From assembly GCA_017442315.1 (NCBI GenBank), contig JAFRZX010000107.1, positions 1 to 64,000 on the forward strand: DNA of 64,000 bases, read 5' to 3'. The DNA is from Bacteroidales bacterium. Its GTDB lineage: Bacteria > Bacteroidota > Bacteroidia > Bacteroidales > UBA932. The translations under genes were made by a program, and so were the position numbers. The notes beneath the pieces were generated by a model. It did no database searches. It saw only the letters and a list, made by a program, of their open reading frames with translations, and had not been told where the DNA came from. Of this stretch, positions 1 through 7,567 are shown in pieces. The number at the start of each line of letters is the position of its first letter. Positions within the stretch are counted from its first letter, which is position 1.

Positions 1-350
1 AACAGTCAGATCTAATACACCCTTTGAACATTAAGTCTAGACTAAAAAATAGTTCATCTGCTCTATTTGTTTCTCACCACCAACAAATATAAAAAGAACA
101 CCGCAACCCCATATTGGAATCACGGTGCAAATCTAAAAGACTAAAAAGTGACATGAACCCCGAAAGTTGGACGGTTTAACATTATTAAGAGGCGCTCTTG
201 ATGTGGCTTGATAAGTATTTCGGGGATTTTGCTTTGGCACAAAGAAGGCTTGCAGCGTCTTAAGACCATAAGATACAATTCATTCTTTTCGCTCCGCTCG
301 TGGCTTCAGCCGACGGGCGGAATTTTTGTTTCCAACAGGTCATAGGAGGG
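1..350. other. Gene-free left flank
   Basis: I see no supportable gene here. The first 150 bases are AT-rich with short unconnected reading frames. A copy of an IS-like end lies at 154-198. The rest, up to the GGGGATGAC repeats, shows no reading frame I can match to a family. It may be inner sequence of a decayed insertion element, but no transposase residues are recognisable. Confidence 0.5.
154..198 (+). repeat. IS3/IS150-like terminal inverted repeat, left copy
   Basis: The bases 163-193 reappear exactly, on the opposite strand, at 8084-8114. The outer part reads TGAACCCCGAAAGTTGGACG here and TGTGACCCCAAAAAGTTGGA at the other copy. A TGA/TGT start followed by CCCC, an A run and GTTGGAC is the style of IS150-group (IS3 family) ends. 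The identity runs past a usual IR core into inner sequence, so both copies are the same end of the same element in opposite orientation. No transposase gene remains between them. Confidence 0.6.
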
Positions 351-372
351 ATCCCCGGTCAGAGCCGGGGAT
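351..372. repeat. Small palindrome, 8-bp stem
   Basis: ATCCCCGG at 351-358 pairs with CCGGGGAT at 365-372 around a 6-base loop. It abuts the tandem array that starts with the same CCGGGGATGAC word, so the array probably grew from one arm of this palindrome. It resembles the short GC-rich palindromes scattered through many bacterial genomes. There is no T tract, so it is not a convincing terminator. Confidence 0.6.
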
Positions 373-499
373 GACGGACAGATGGCCGGGGATGACAGTG
401 GAGATGGCCGGGGATGACGGACAGATGGCCGGGGATGACAGTGGAGATGGCCGGGGATGACGGGGAGATGGTCGGGGATGACGGTGGAGATGGCCGAGA
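363..499. repeat. Tandem repeat, six units of 21-22 bp
   Basis: Six units begin with GGCCGGGGATGAC or a one-base variant, each followed by GGACAGAT, AGTGGAGAT or a close relative, plus a decayed seventh. The two unit types alternate for the first four copies, so a 43-bp higher-order unit was duplicated. The units do not keep one reading frame, and the reading frames over the array on both strands look like by-products. It lies between the esterase remnant and the IS-like end. Confidence 0.75.
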
Positions 500-501
500 A
501 A

Positions 502-812
502 ACGGCTGTCAACCGGCTCGTTCGCGCGACTGCGGCATCCGTATTAAACGACCACATATCCCTCCTTTAACGCGACGCCTACCTTATCGTGCGTTCCGTT
601 ATAATCCTTTCCGTCAGCAATGGTATTGTCTGGATATGAATTCGCGATCCATCCTCCGTTGTTTACATAAAACATTATCGGTGAATCCTTTGTGGCATTC
701 TCCGGAATATAGATATTAATCAGCTGATCCTGCGGACGGTTCGGATGCTTCACTTAATTGTCCACATACCAACAGACCTTGACAGGCACTTGACATGCGC
801 TTTCAAATACTT
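502..812 (-). pseudogene. Esterase/tannase-like alpha/beta-hydrolase remnant
   Basis: One minus-strand frame gives a coherent N-terminal hydrolase stretch: WYVDN, a stop, then VKHPNRPQDQLINIYIPE, a segment with FYVNNGGW, then VGVALKEGYVVV, a second stop and YGCRSRER. The stops are TAA at 754-756 and at 541-543. The LINIYIP and YVNNGGW style is that of secreted tannase/feruloyl-esterase-like proteins of Bacteroidales, where residues like these precede the oxyanion-hole region. Signal peptide, catalytic serine and C-terminus are missing, and the frame runs into the tandem repeat. The family assignment is from memory of the motif. Confidence 0.55.
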
Positions 813-1106
813 TTACATCGTCATCTCCTTTTTGCGGTAGGATTGCGGTGACATTCCCGTGAAACGCTTGAAAAATCTTCCGAAATATGACTGATCAGGG
901 AAGTGAAGGTAATCTGCAATCTGCTGGATGCTCATTTCCGAGAAAGTCAACATAAGTTTGATTTCCGTTATCAGGAATTCATCTATCGTCTGCTTTGGGG
1001 TTTCACCGGTGACATCTTTTGTTATGCTGCTCAGATGACGCGCTGATATGCACAATTTGTCAGCATAATATGAAACGTCCCTATGCCTTTTGTTCATTTC
1101 CTGCAA
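813..1106 (-). pseudogene. AraC-family regulator, C-terminal fragment
   Basis: About 97 residues remain, covering both helix-turn-helix motifs of an AraC DNA-binding domain: YYADKLCISARHLSSITKD, then MSIQQIADYLHFPDQSYFGR and FFKRFTGMSPQSYRK. A full regulator of this type has about 290 residues, so the sensor half is gone. There is no ATG at a sensible place; the frame opens after a TGA at 1107-1109. It stands head to head with an RND adaptor fragment, the usual layout of an AraC regulator divergent from its efflux operon, so a deletion appears to have removed the intergenic region and both N-termini. Its 3' end abuts the esterase remnant. Confidence 0.7.
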
Positions 1107-1392
1107 TCAGAGCAGTCAGCATATGCAGGAGACCAGATTCTCTTCTATAAAGGTTTCCACCTCGGAAATCAATGTGACAGAGAAGTATCCGGCTTCAATC
1201 GAAGGCCGTCAGGACATCGCAATCTTCCCGCAGGTGTCAGGAACGATTTCAAAAGTATGCGTAAAGGAGGGTCAGAAGGTCCGCAAGGGTCAATCTCTCT
1301 TCATCATTGACCAGGTACCTTTCAAGGCTGCCCTGCAGATGGCCCAAGCTAATGTCGAAGCAGCCCAGGCACAGGACACATATCAGACATAG
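1090..1392 (+). pseudogene. RND efflux periplasmic adaptor (AcrA/MexE type), N-terminal fragment
   Basis: The frame contains KYPASIEGRQDIAIFPQVSG and GTISKVCVKEGQKVRKGQ followed by LFIIDQVPFKAALQMAQANV and a stop. This is the first beta-barrel/lipoyl half-motif and the start of the hairpin of a membrane-fusion adaptor, which normally has about 370 residues and a lipoprotein signal. The signal peptide and everything after the first hairpin helix are missing, and no AcrB or TolC homologue follows. It is paired with the divergent AraC fragment at 813-1106. Confidence 0.7.
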
Positions 1393-1436
1393 CGAGCAGT
1401 TTACATATGTCATCGAGTGATTTCTCCAATAATTAC

Positions 1437-1444
1437 TATATTTG
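1437..1444 (+). promoter_or_regulatory. Bacteroidota -7 box TATATTTG
   Basis: It matches TAnnTTTG and lies 21 bases before the ATG of the MORN/Sel1-like gene. I see no clear -33 TTTG at the right spacing. Confidence 0.45.
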
Positions 1445-1465
1445 TATCAATCAAACTTTTAACAT

Positions 1466-3367
1466 ATGAAACTGCCCGCTAACATGTCGAAAATCATCGG
1501 CAAGGCCTACACTGGCCAGAAAGACGACGAAGGTCGTCCTCATGGACATGGAACCATGCTATATTCAACCCGTACCGCAAAGAAATTCAGATACGAAGGT
1601 CACTTCGTGCATGGAGTGCGGTCAGGTTATGGAGTGTGGCATGAGAGTCAGCAGTTAATCCGCGAATATGAACCATGGGAGTGGGTTCAGATGGGTGAAT
1701 ATGACAGCACCGGCAGGTTGATCCATCCAAATACAAGACCTGGCCCTTATAGGGAGGTCATCGATTCTTGGAATATGACGTTCAGAGGATGGTGGAAAAA
1801 CGACGATGCAGTTCATGACATCAAGGGCAGTAAATATGCAGATTGGCAGCTTGACCAGATAGATGACGAAAAGTTTCTGAGCCGTTTGATTGACTTCAAA
1901 GCGGTCAGGAAGTTTCCACCATCCTTAGTATCCAGACTCTTTGAGAGTGACAACCCGTTTTCAAGATATGCATATGGAGTATGGCTTTGGGCATGCCGCA
2001 AAGACAGCACATCATTGAAGACAGCTTTCAGGATATTTGAGGAATCAGCCCGTTCAGGCATTGCAGATGCCCTGCAGATGATGTCCCGGATGTACTATCT
2101 CGGTGAGGTATATGACGAAAAGACAGGAAAGTCGGTATTGGACCGCACACTGTCTGAAGAACTGAACGAACAGGCAATCGCAAAAGGAAGTCTTCTTGCC
2201 AGACTCAGACGCAACAGAAACATGTTCTATGGTGCCACAGGCTATGAACCGGACAGGTCGGCAGCAATTGCTGAAGCAGAACGGGAAGCCTCACATTTTG
2301 ACGCATCCATTTTCTGGACAGAACAGCTTGGATGGTTTTACGAGAGTGAAGGAGAAACTGAGAAAGCCATCATTGCATATGAGAAGTGTCTGATCAACGG
2401 ATATTATGCTCCGATTTTCGACCTTGCCATGATATATCTTGAAGAAGGTGAAGAAGGATATTATGAGACCTTGATGAAAATCGGCATGCAGCTGGGTGTT
2501 CCGGACTGCATGATCCTGGGAATTGAGAAAGAGTCACGATGGGAGTCCCTCGATGGCGATGAAAGGCTTGACATATACCGCCAGTTGAAGAAGAATCTTC
2601 CGGAAGGCGTTTCTCAAGGCAGCGGATACTGTGCATATATGTTGACAGACTCGCTGCTTAACGGCAAATTCGGATTTGACATAAATCTGCAACTGGGACA
2701 GGAATACGCTGACATCGCACTGACCAACGGATACAATATGGCGGTCAGTCTGGTCATCGAGGCAGCTGAAACTCTCAATGATCCGGAATTCATATCCGAT
2801 GAAGATCTCTTGGAATTGAGGATGGAAGCCTTACGCTATGGTATTGAAGATCAGCTTGACTATGTGATTCGGAACAAGGAGACATATGTCAGAATGGGGT
2901 ACGGCGATGATATTGAACAGGTCTGGCTGCCATTGTGGAAGAAGAAGCATCCTCAGCCCAAGACTCAGGTCTCTCCTTCCGTGATTGTGATCCAGCCTTC
3001 AGGAGCAGCATCCATTGTCGAAGCTGATGTATTTTCGATGTCATATCGTGAAATGGGGCAGCTTATCGGTGCTGAAGGACTTGATGCAGTTCATTTCTCC
3101 GACAGTCTGGATCAGATTACAAAGGTCTGCTCTTTCAGAGGATACCGGATTGTCATGTATACAGATAGGGATGCGAATGTGAAAAAACTGGCTGACAACG
3201 CCATAGGTACGTTGTTATATGGAAAGGATGTTGAAATAAGAGGCGCAGTGCTCATTGCCCTTGAAGACAGCAGATACGACACGCATCCATTCCATTTCCA
3301 GGAAGATATAGACAAAGTCTACGATGAAATTTCAAAGCTGACCGGTGGTCTTGCAAGACGAAGTTGA
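1466..3367 (+). CDS. MORN and Sel1/TPR repeat protein with C-terminal DUF3846-like domain
   Basis: This is a 633-residue cytoplasmic-looking protein without signal peptide. Residues 12-60 read like MORN repeats (GRPHGHGTMLYS, YEGHFVHGVRSGYGVW). Residues 150-420 are helical with Sel1/TPR-like spacing (SRYAYGVWLWACRK, ADALQMMSRMYYLGEVYD, EKAIIAYEKCLINGYYAPIF). The last 130 residues (PSVIVIQPSG, then MGQLIGAEGLDAVHFSD and LADNAIGTLLYGKDVEIRG) look like a DUF3846-type fold, known mainly from plasmid and phage proteins of unknown function; that match is from memory. The function is unknown; repeat scaffolds of this kind usually bind other proteins. The start is set by the -7 box 21 bases upstream. 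It converges on the NPCBM-like gene. It lies inside the decayed region but is intact. Confidence 0.8.
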   Translation: MKLPANMSKIIGKAYTGQKDDEGRPHGHGTMLYSTRTAKKFRYEGHFVHGVRSGYGVWHESQQLIREYEPWEWVQMGEYDSTGRLIHPNTRPGPYREVIDSWNMTFRGWWKNDDAVHDIKGSKYADWQLDQIDDEKFLSRLIDFKAVRKFPPSLVSRLFESDNPFSRYAYGVWLWACRKDSTSLKTAFRIFEESARSGIADALQMMSRMYYLGEVYDEKTGKSVLDRTLSEELNEQAIAKGSLLARLRRNRNMFYGATGYEPDRSAAIAEAEREASHFDASIFWTEQLGWFYESEGETEKAIIAYEKCLINGYYAPIFDLAMIYLEEGEEGYYETLMKIGMQLGVPDCMILGIEKESRWESLDGDERLDIYRQLKKNLPEGVSQGSGYCAYMLTDSLLNGKFGFDINLQLGQEYADIALTNGYNMAVSLVIEAAETLNDPEFISDEDLLELRMEALRYGIEDQLDYVIRNKETYVRMGYGDDIEQVWLPLWKKKHPQPKTQVSPSVIVIQPSGAASIVEADVFSMSYREMGQLIGAEGLDAVHFSDSLDQITKVCSFRGYRIVMYTDRDANVKKLADNAIGTLLYGKDVEIRGAVLIALEDSRYDTHPFHFQEDIDKVYDEISKLTGGLARRS

Positions 3368-3472
3368 CCATATTCTATGCCCATGCATCGTATTGGCCAT
3401 TATCATCTGTCTCACGTCTGAGGAGGAATTCCTTTCATTGTCCTCCAAGGCGATGATTATTGCACCATATAT

Positions 3473-6334
3473 CTATTCCTTCATGTCAAAATACTTAACA
3501 TGCTGCAGAGGATACTCAGGAAGAACGTCTCCTTCAGTCAAAGGACAAAGCACACATGCATCTGTCGATTTTACTCCGTCTACAGTCATTGTGCTGCCTG
3601 TCAACAGCTGCATGAACGCATATTCTTCAGATTTTTCCTTATACAGCGCTTCAACTATCTCAAAACATTCATTGAGGATATCCCTGTATTCATTGACATA
3701 TCCTCTATATTTATCAACATCGGTCGTCAGCTGGGAAAGTCCATCCAGAGCAGTTCTGTGATCAGCCATCAATTTCTTTTTTTCAGTTCTCATTTTCTCC
3801 AAGGCTTCAACTTCCCTCTGCCTGTATATGGCCTCATTCGGAATATCATAGCAATTATCCTCGTTTCTACCTGAACGCAACTGTATCGCCTTGCAAGGGC
3901 CTTTTGAAGAATCCAGATAGTAAGTATAAACGATATAATGCGATCTGTCCTTGTCGATTATGTCGCATAACTTTCTGTAGTAGCTGTTAGCAGCAGATAG
4001 GTAACTGTCGACCTCGGTTGACTCATAGGTGTTCGAGTAACGCTCATAGTCTCTGCTTATCACATATTCGGTTGTCTTCACCACCCTCTTCTCAGGCAGA
4101 GACATTCTGCATGAAACCGGAATTTCAAGTGCCGAATTTCTCTTGCTTACGACAACATCGTAAATAAGATACTTTGCAGAGGTTCCATTCGTATTTGCAA
4201 GCCAGAACATCAACTGATCACATCCATCGATAGGTACTGTGATTTCCTGAGGCTGCATTGACTCATACACGCCTATATTGGCTACTACTTCCTGGTCGGC
4301 ACCTATCATCAGATGTTCAAGATAATCCTGTTTTCTTGTCGAAGTCGAAAGACAAGCGACCTTGAATGTCACAGAATTATACTCACCATATGTATTGAAT
4401 GCTGCACAGGAGTTTTCAACAGCTTCACCACCTGCCGCAAGCATAAGGAAAGCTGCCATCGGTGCCAGAGTTGCTCCTACGGACGCACCTCCGACAGCAG
4501 CACCTGTAGCTACGAACGATGCACCTACTGCTGTTGCACCTACTGCTCCGGCGGCAGCAGAACCCGCGCCGTTTCCACCACCGAGAACACCGAAATCCAA
4601 AGAAAAGTGAGTACTTGTCTGAAGAAGGAAACCTTTGTATATGCGCTCACCATTGACTTCGTAATAATTCTTCTTGCTTGAACCGTCATAGACGATTTCA
4701 TCCCGTGAGTCTCCCATACCGGATATATAGTGTATGTATGGTTTACCCAGGTCGATAAGATCTGTCTCAGGTGGACATTCCGGCCTAGGATGCACGAAAA
4801 GGTCATTTTTTACAGCTTTGCCTCTATATGCCACGATATCTCCGATACCGAATGCCGCGACATCAAGATTTCCGCAGCCAGCATTGCAGAAGCGCAGCAT
4901 ACGACACTTATTGATTCCTACAACAAAATCCTGGTTAGGATACGTCGGGACAAGAGCTGTCGAGAAGACAAGCTCATCGTCTGCATAGACCATCAGACAG
5001 TCATTGTTCATGTTCCAACTTTTTCCGACATATCCTGCAGTGAAACTTATGTAGTCAAACTCATTGCCCATATCAAAAGTTGCACATGCAGAAAGATTCC
5101 CGTCCCAGAAAGACGCTGTCTGATAAAGAATGATTCCCTCAGAAAAACGGTCTCCACCCATAGAGAATGTGATATGGTCCGAAGAACCGTTGTAAATCTG
5201 CTTCTCGACTTTACCTACAACCTGATAAGGAGTAATATTCGAGATAAGCTTGCAGACATCTGGAAGTTCCTTCAGTCTCGGATCCGGAGCAGCAAGTCCG
5301 TCATCACTCATATTGACATTCATTTCCTGTCCTTCGGGATAAACCGTAATCCTGGCCATCTCTGCATGTGAGTCTCCCTCAGTCTGTTCTGTATGGAATG
5401 ACAGTACCTGACAGTCAGTGATATCAAGCATAATCTGTCTAGCAATCTCGCCTTCCCTGACTTCTATCTCCTCTATTATCTTTCCATCAGTCTTTACTGT
5501 GACCCAACCGGAACCGACACCTCCACCGAGGTCATCATGGCATCCGACAATAAAGCTCAGCGTTGAATACTGTCCGCGGAGGTTGAAATATGCAAATCCC
5601 TTGTTCGCACCGATAAGAGCCATGTTCATATCTCCCCTGAGTCCGTATTCATAAGTCTGACGATTAAGCATGATGTAATGTTCTTCAGGCGTCACAGCAG
5701 TCATGTAATTGCTGAGATAATAAGGTTTTATATCTTTGACGAGTTCCTTGGGAGATGTAGCAGGAGCAGGCTGTTCAACATCATGTCTGGCATCCTTTCC
5801 GGATTTCCAAAGGATTGCATCAGCGATTACAGGTTCAATATCTTCCGCAGCAATCTTGAAGGTAAGTTCATCAACACCTGATACATTGATCGTATATTGA
5901 CGAGGCGGTTCATATCCACGGACCTTTTCATCAAGTATCTTTTTGCCGTCACCGTGGACAGTGACGACACCGACATCTTCCCGACAATCAGCATCATGGC
6001 CCATGGTAAATGTCAAGGCTTCAAATTTGTCGTCTAACTTAAAAGTGACATAAGAACCCTCGTCGCATAATGAAAAGCCGCCAATGCCGTACTCATCTCC
6101 GGCCATAGGAATCTTTTCAGAATATCTGCCGGTGGCTCTGTAAATTGTGCAATTGTCCGAATCAATGACCGTACATTCATCTACAAGATAAGTATCACGT
6201 TCAAATATCTGCTCCTCATTACCTTTGGCAGATTTGTCGGATTTATCGTCTTCAGAATGATTATTACACCAGGAAAACGGTTTAAGAAGAATGATAACAG
6301 CTGCGATCAACAGAATTACATGGCTTTTTTTCAT
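3473..6334 (-). CDS. Large exported protein with four NPCBM-like domains and C-terminal coiled coil
   Basis: This is a 953-residue protein. I start it at the ATG at 6334 (MKKSHVILLIAAVIILLKPF, a signal peptide or membrane anchor), because the promoter at 6403-6432 lies downstream of the earlier in-frame ATGs. Four similar units of about 150 residues follow, each with a PY-type opening, a surface-strand phrase such as YVTFKLDDKFEALTFTMGHD or FDYISFTAGYVG, a 'G-W-VTV-DG' strand and a late MLRF/LTFK/LMFW strand. This is the pattern of NPCBM (novel putative carbohydrate-binding module) domains. The fourth is interrupted at about residues 578-641 by a Gly/Ala-rich hydrophobic stretch. Residues 825-950 are charged and likely coiled coil. 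It probably binds glycan at the cell surface or in the periplasm. The enzymatic part, if any, is not recognisable. Confidence 0.75.
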   Translation of the reverse strand: MKKSHVILLIAAVIILLKPFSWCNNHSEDDKSDKSAKGNEEQIFERDTYLVDECTVIDSDNCTIYRATGRYSEKIPMAGDEYGIGGFSLCDEGSYVTFKLDDKFEALTFTMGHDADCREDVGVVTVHGDGKKILDEKVRGYEPPRQYTINVSGVDELTFKIAAEDIEPVIADAILWKSGKDARHDVEQPAPATSPKELVKDIKPYYLSNYMTAVTPEEHYIMLNRQTYEYGLRGDMNMALIGANKGFAYFNLRGQYSTLSFIVGCHDDLGGGVGSGWVTVKTDGKIIEEIEVREGEIARQIMLDITDCQVLSFHTEQTEGDSHAEMARITVYPEGQEMNVNMSDDGLAAPDPRLKELPDVCKLISNITPYQVVGKVEKQIYNGSSDHITFSMGGDRFSEGIILYQTASFWDGNLSACATFDMGNEFDYISFTAGYVGKSWNMNNDCLMVYADDELVFSTALVPTYPNQDFVVGINKCRMLRFCNAGCGNLDVAAFGIGDIVAYRGKAVKNDLFVHPRPECPPETDLIDLGKPYIHYISGMGDSRDEIVYDGSSKKNYYEVNGERIYKGFLLQTSTHFSLDFGVLGGGNGAGSAAAGAVGATAVGASFVATGAAVGGASVGATLAPMAAFLMLAAGGEAVENSCAAFNTYGEYNSVTFKVACLSTSTRKQDYLEHLMIGADQEVVANIGVYESMQPQEITVPIDGCDQLMFWLANTNGTSAKYLIYDVVVSKRNSALEIPVSCRMSLPEKRVVKTTEYVISRDYERYSNTYESTEVDSYLSAANSYYRKLCDIIDKDRSHYIVYTYYLDSSKGPCKAIQLRSGRNEDNCYDIPNEAIYRQREVEALEKMRTEKKKLMADHRTALDGLSQLTTDVDKYRGYVNEYRDILNECFEIVEALYKEKSEEYAFMQLLTGSTMTVDGVKSTDACVLCPLTEGDVLPEYPLQHVKYFDMKE

Positions 6335-6402
6335 AATGTAAGTTTTAATAAGTATCCATCCCCCACCAGAAAACATGAGACATGCACAATAGGGCAACAT
6401 TG

Positions 6403-6432
6403 CAAAGTTAACTTTATTTGAACTCATTCCAA
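6403..6432 (-). promoter_or_regulatory. Promoter of the NPCBM-like gene
   Basis: On the minus strand TTG lies at 6432-6430 and TAACTTTG at 6410-6403, with 19 bases between. This fits the Bacteroidota -33/-7 pattern. Transcription would begin near 6397, giving a leader of about 60 bases to the ATG at 6334. Confidence 0.55.
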
Positions 6433-6465
6433 TAAAAAACAGACAAGACCTGAAAAGATCTTGTC
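6430..6465 (-). terminator. Possible minus-strand terminator
   Basis: GACAAGA at 6442-6448 pairs with TCTTGTC at 6459-6465. Read on the minus strand, the hairpin is followed by TGTTTTTTATT. It could end transcripts coming from the rhodanese gene, 390 bases away. The stem is only 7 bp. Confidence 0.4.
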
Positions 6466-6564
6466 CATATTGCTGGACTTGCTGTTGATCAAGCAGATAT
6501 TGACCGCCTGTATTTACGGCGGACAGCAGTAAATTCTTGTGTCACAAGTTAACGGAAAATTTTG

Positions 6565-6572
6565 TAAATTTG
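6565..6572 (+). promoter_or_regulatory. Bacteroidota -7 box TAAATTTG
   Basis: It matches TAnnTTTG and lies 60 bases before the small ORF at 6633. No well-spaced -33 element was seen. Confidence 0.4.
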
Positions 6573-6632
6573 CTATGAACCCACTATGAATCAATCATAT
6601 GAAGGTTCCCGTTTAACTTTAAGTTTAATGAC

Positions 6633-6836
6633 ATGTCAAAAACATTTGAAACCAATGCTCAGAAGGCCCTGACAATGGCATCTGGCATTAAGAAGCACAT
6701 TGCTGAGGTCGCACATCTCGGAATCAAGACTGAAGGCTTGGACACATTTGAACGTCTGCCAGGGAAGAGGCATCGTGAAGCGTGCGACAGTGCCATATCT
6801 TCAAAGAGATTGAAGTGGATGTTCTCACAGAATTAA
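6633..6836 (+). CDS. Small hypothetical protein, 67 residues
   Basis: I do not recognise this protein. It is basic and probably helical (FETNAQKALTMASGIKKHIA), with no signal peptide or cysteine. It has a plausible promoter 60 bases upstream and ends 15 bases before the rhodanese stop on the other strand. It could be a real small cytoplasmic protein or the N-terminal stub of a longer one cut during decay of this region. The helical start and upstream promoter favour a genuine start. Confidence 0.4.
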   Translation: MSKTFETNAQKALTMASGIKKHIAEVAHLGIKTEGLDTFERLPGKRHREACDSAISSKRLKWMFSQN

Positions 6837-6850
6837 GGCATCACCAAGGG

Positions 6851-7213
6851 TTACTTTTCGATTTCTCCTTCCCAGGTTATCAGACCTCCGTCAAGTTCAG
6901 TCACTTCGAATCCGCAGCCGGAAAATCTCTCTGCCGCTATCTTGCTTCTGCGTCCTCCCCTGCAATATACGGCTATCGGTTTCGACTTATCAAGGGAACC
7001 CATCTGGTCGAAGAAGTCTTCACGGTCAAGGTCAAGATTTACTGCTCCTGGTATGTGACCTTCGCTGAATTCCTGCGGTGTTCTTGTGTCTATTATCTGC
7101 ACATCAGGATCTTCAAGTGCCTTTGCGAATCCTTCTGCATCAACCGAGTTATATCTGTTGCCGCATCCTACGGCGAGAACTGTTGCTATGACAGCGGTAA
7201 ATATCTTTTTCAT
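6851..7213 (-). CDS. Rhodanese-domain lipoprotein
   Basis: This is a 120-residue protein starting at MKKIFTAVIATVLAVGCGNR, a signal peptide with lipobox (VGC) that predicts a membrane-anchored periplasmic lipoprotein. The rest is one rhodanese domain: VQIIDTRTPQEFSEGHIPGA, then PIAVYCRGGRRSKIAAERF with the active-site cysteine in the CRGGRR loop. Single-domain rhodaneses carry sulfane sulfur as a cysteine persulfide; the acceptor is unknown. I chose the second ATG because the first adds nine residues before the signal peptide. A -7 box lies at 7238-7245. The gene is intact although both flanks hold debris. Confidence 0.85.
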   Translation of the reverse strand: MKKIFTAVIATVLAVGCGNRYNSVDAEGFAKALEDPDVQIIDTRTPQEFSEGHIPGAVNLDLDREDFFDQMGSLDKSKPIAVYCRGGRRSKIAAERFSGCGFEVTELDGGLITWEGEIEK

Positions 7214-7237
7214 AATCTTATTTATATTAGAATATTT

Positions 7238-7245
7238 CAAAATTA
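7238..7245 (-). promoter_or_regulatory. Bacteroidota -7 box TAATTTTG (minus)
   Basis: It matches TAnnTTTG on the minus strand, 25 bases upstream of the rhodanese ATG at 7213. Confidence 0.45.
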
Positions 7246-7277
7246 GAAATTAATTCCGAATATTCCAAATAAATACT

Positions 7278-7406
7278 TCATATCTTCTTCGGCGTAGTTC
7301 CCGTATGCTTCTTGAAGAACTAGACAAAGGCGGAAGGACTGGAAAAATTGAGTCTGTCGGAGATTTCCTGGACCGTCAGGTCTGTGGTCTTGAGAAGCAT
7401 ATTGTG
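7278..7406 (-). pseudogene. AraC-type DNA-binding fragment with amber codon
   Basis: The frame reads NMLLKTTDLTVQEISDRLNF, then SSPSAFV, TAG, FFKKHTGTTPKKI and a stop. This is the second helix-turn-helix of an AraC regulator, where a residue such as Gln or Lys normally stands before FFKKHTG. The TAG is at 7320-7322. The rest of the protein is absent upstream. It is distinct from the fragment at 813-1106 by sequence. Confidence 0.65.
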
Positions 7407-7453
7407 ATGTGATTTTGAAAATTTAAATCAGATATGTGACAGTATAAGAATAA

Positions 7454-7495
7454 TTTTGAATTTGTACCACTTAAAAAGGTGGTACAAATTCAAAA
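7454..7495. repeat. Perfect 17-bp inverted repeat around an 8-base spacer
   Basis: TTTTGAATTTGTACCAC at 7454-7470 pairs base for base with 7479-7495. The word AAAGGTGGTACA of the right arm then recurs directly at about 7494-7505. The arms are AT-rich at the outside and GGTGGTAC at the inside. It does not look like a terminator because the T run lies inside the arms. It could be a recombinase or regulator binding site, or the end of a small decayed element. Confidence 0.6.
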
Positions 7496-7567
7496 GGTGG
7501 TACAGTAACGTTAGTATATTGTCTCTTATAAATACCGCTGTAAGCTGTATCGACGGTAATAACAAGA

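Noticed and set aside
363..499. Could the repeat array be a CRISPR array?
   Set aside because: Units are 21-22 bp and adjacent with no unique spacers, and no cas genes are present.
306..557. Proline/histidine-rich frame on the minus strand and its plus-strand counterpart
   Set aside because: Both are translations of the GGGGATGAC tandem repeat and change with unit number.
6335..6427. N-terminal extension of the NPCBM-like protein to 6427
   Set aside because: The promoter at 6403-6432 lies inside it and a proper signal peptide begins at 6334.
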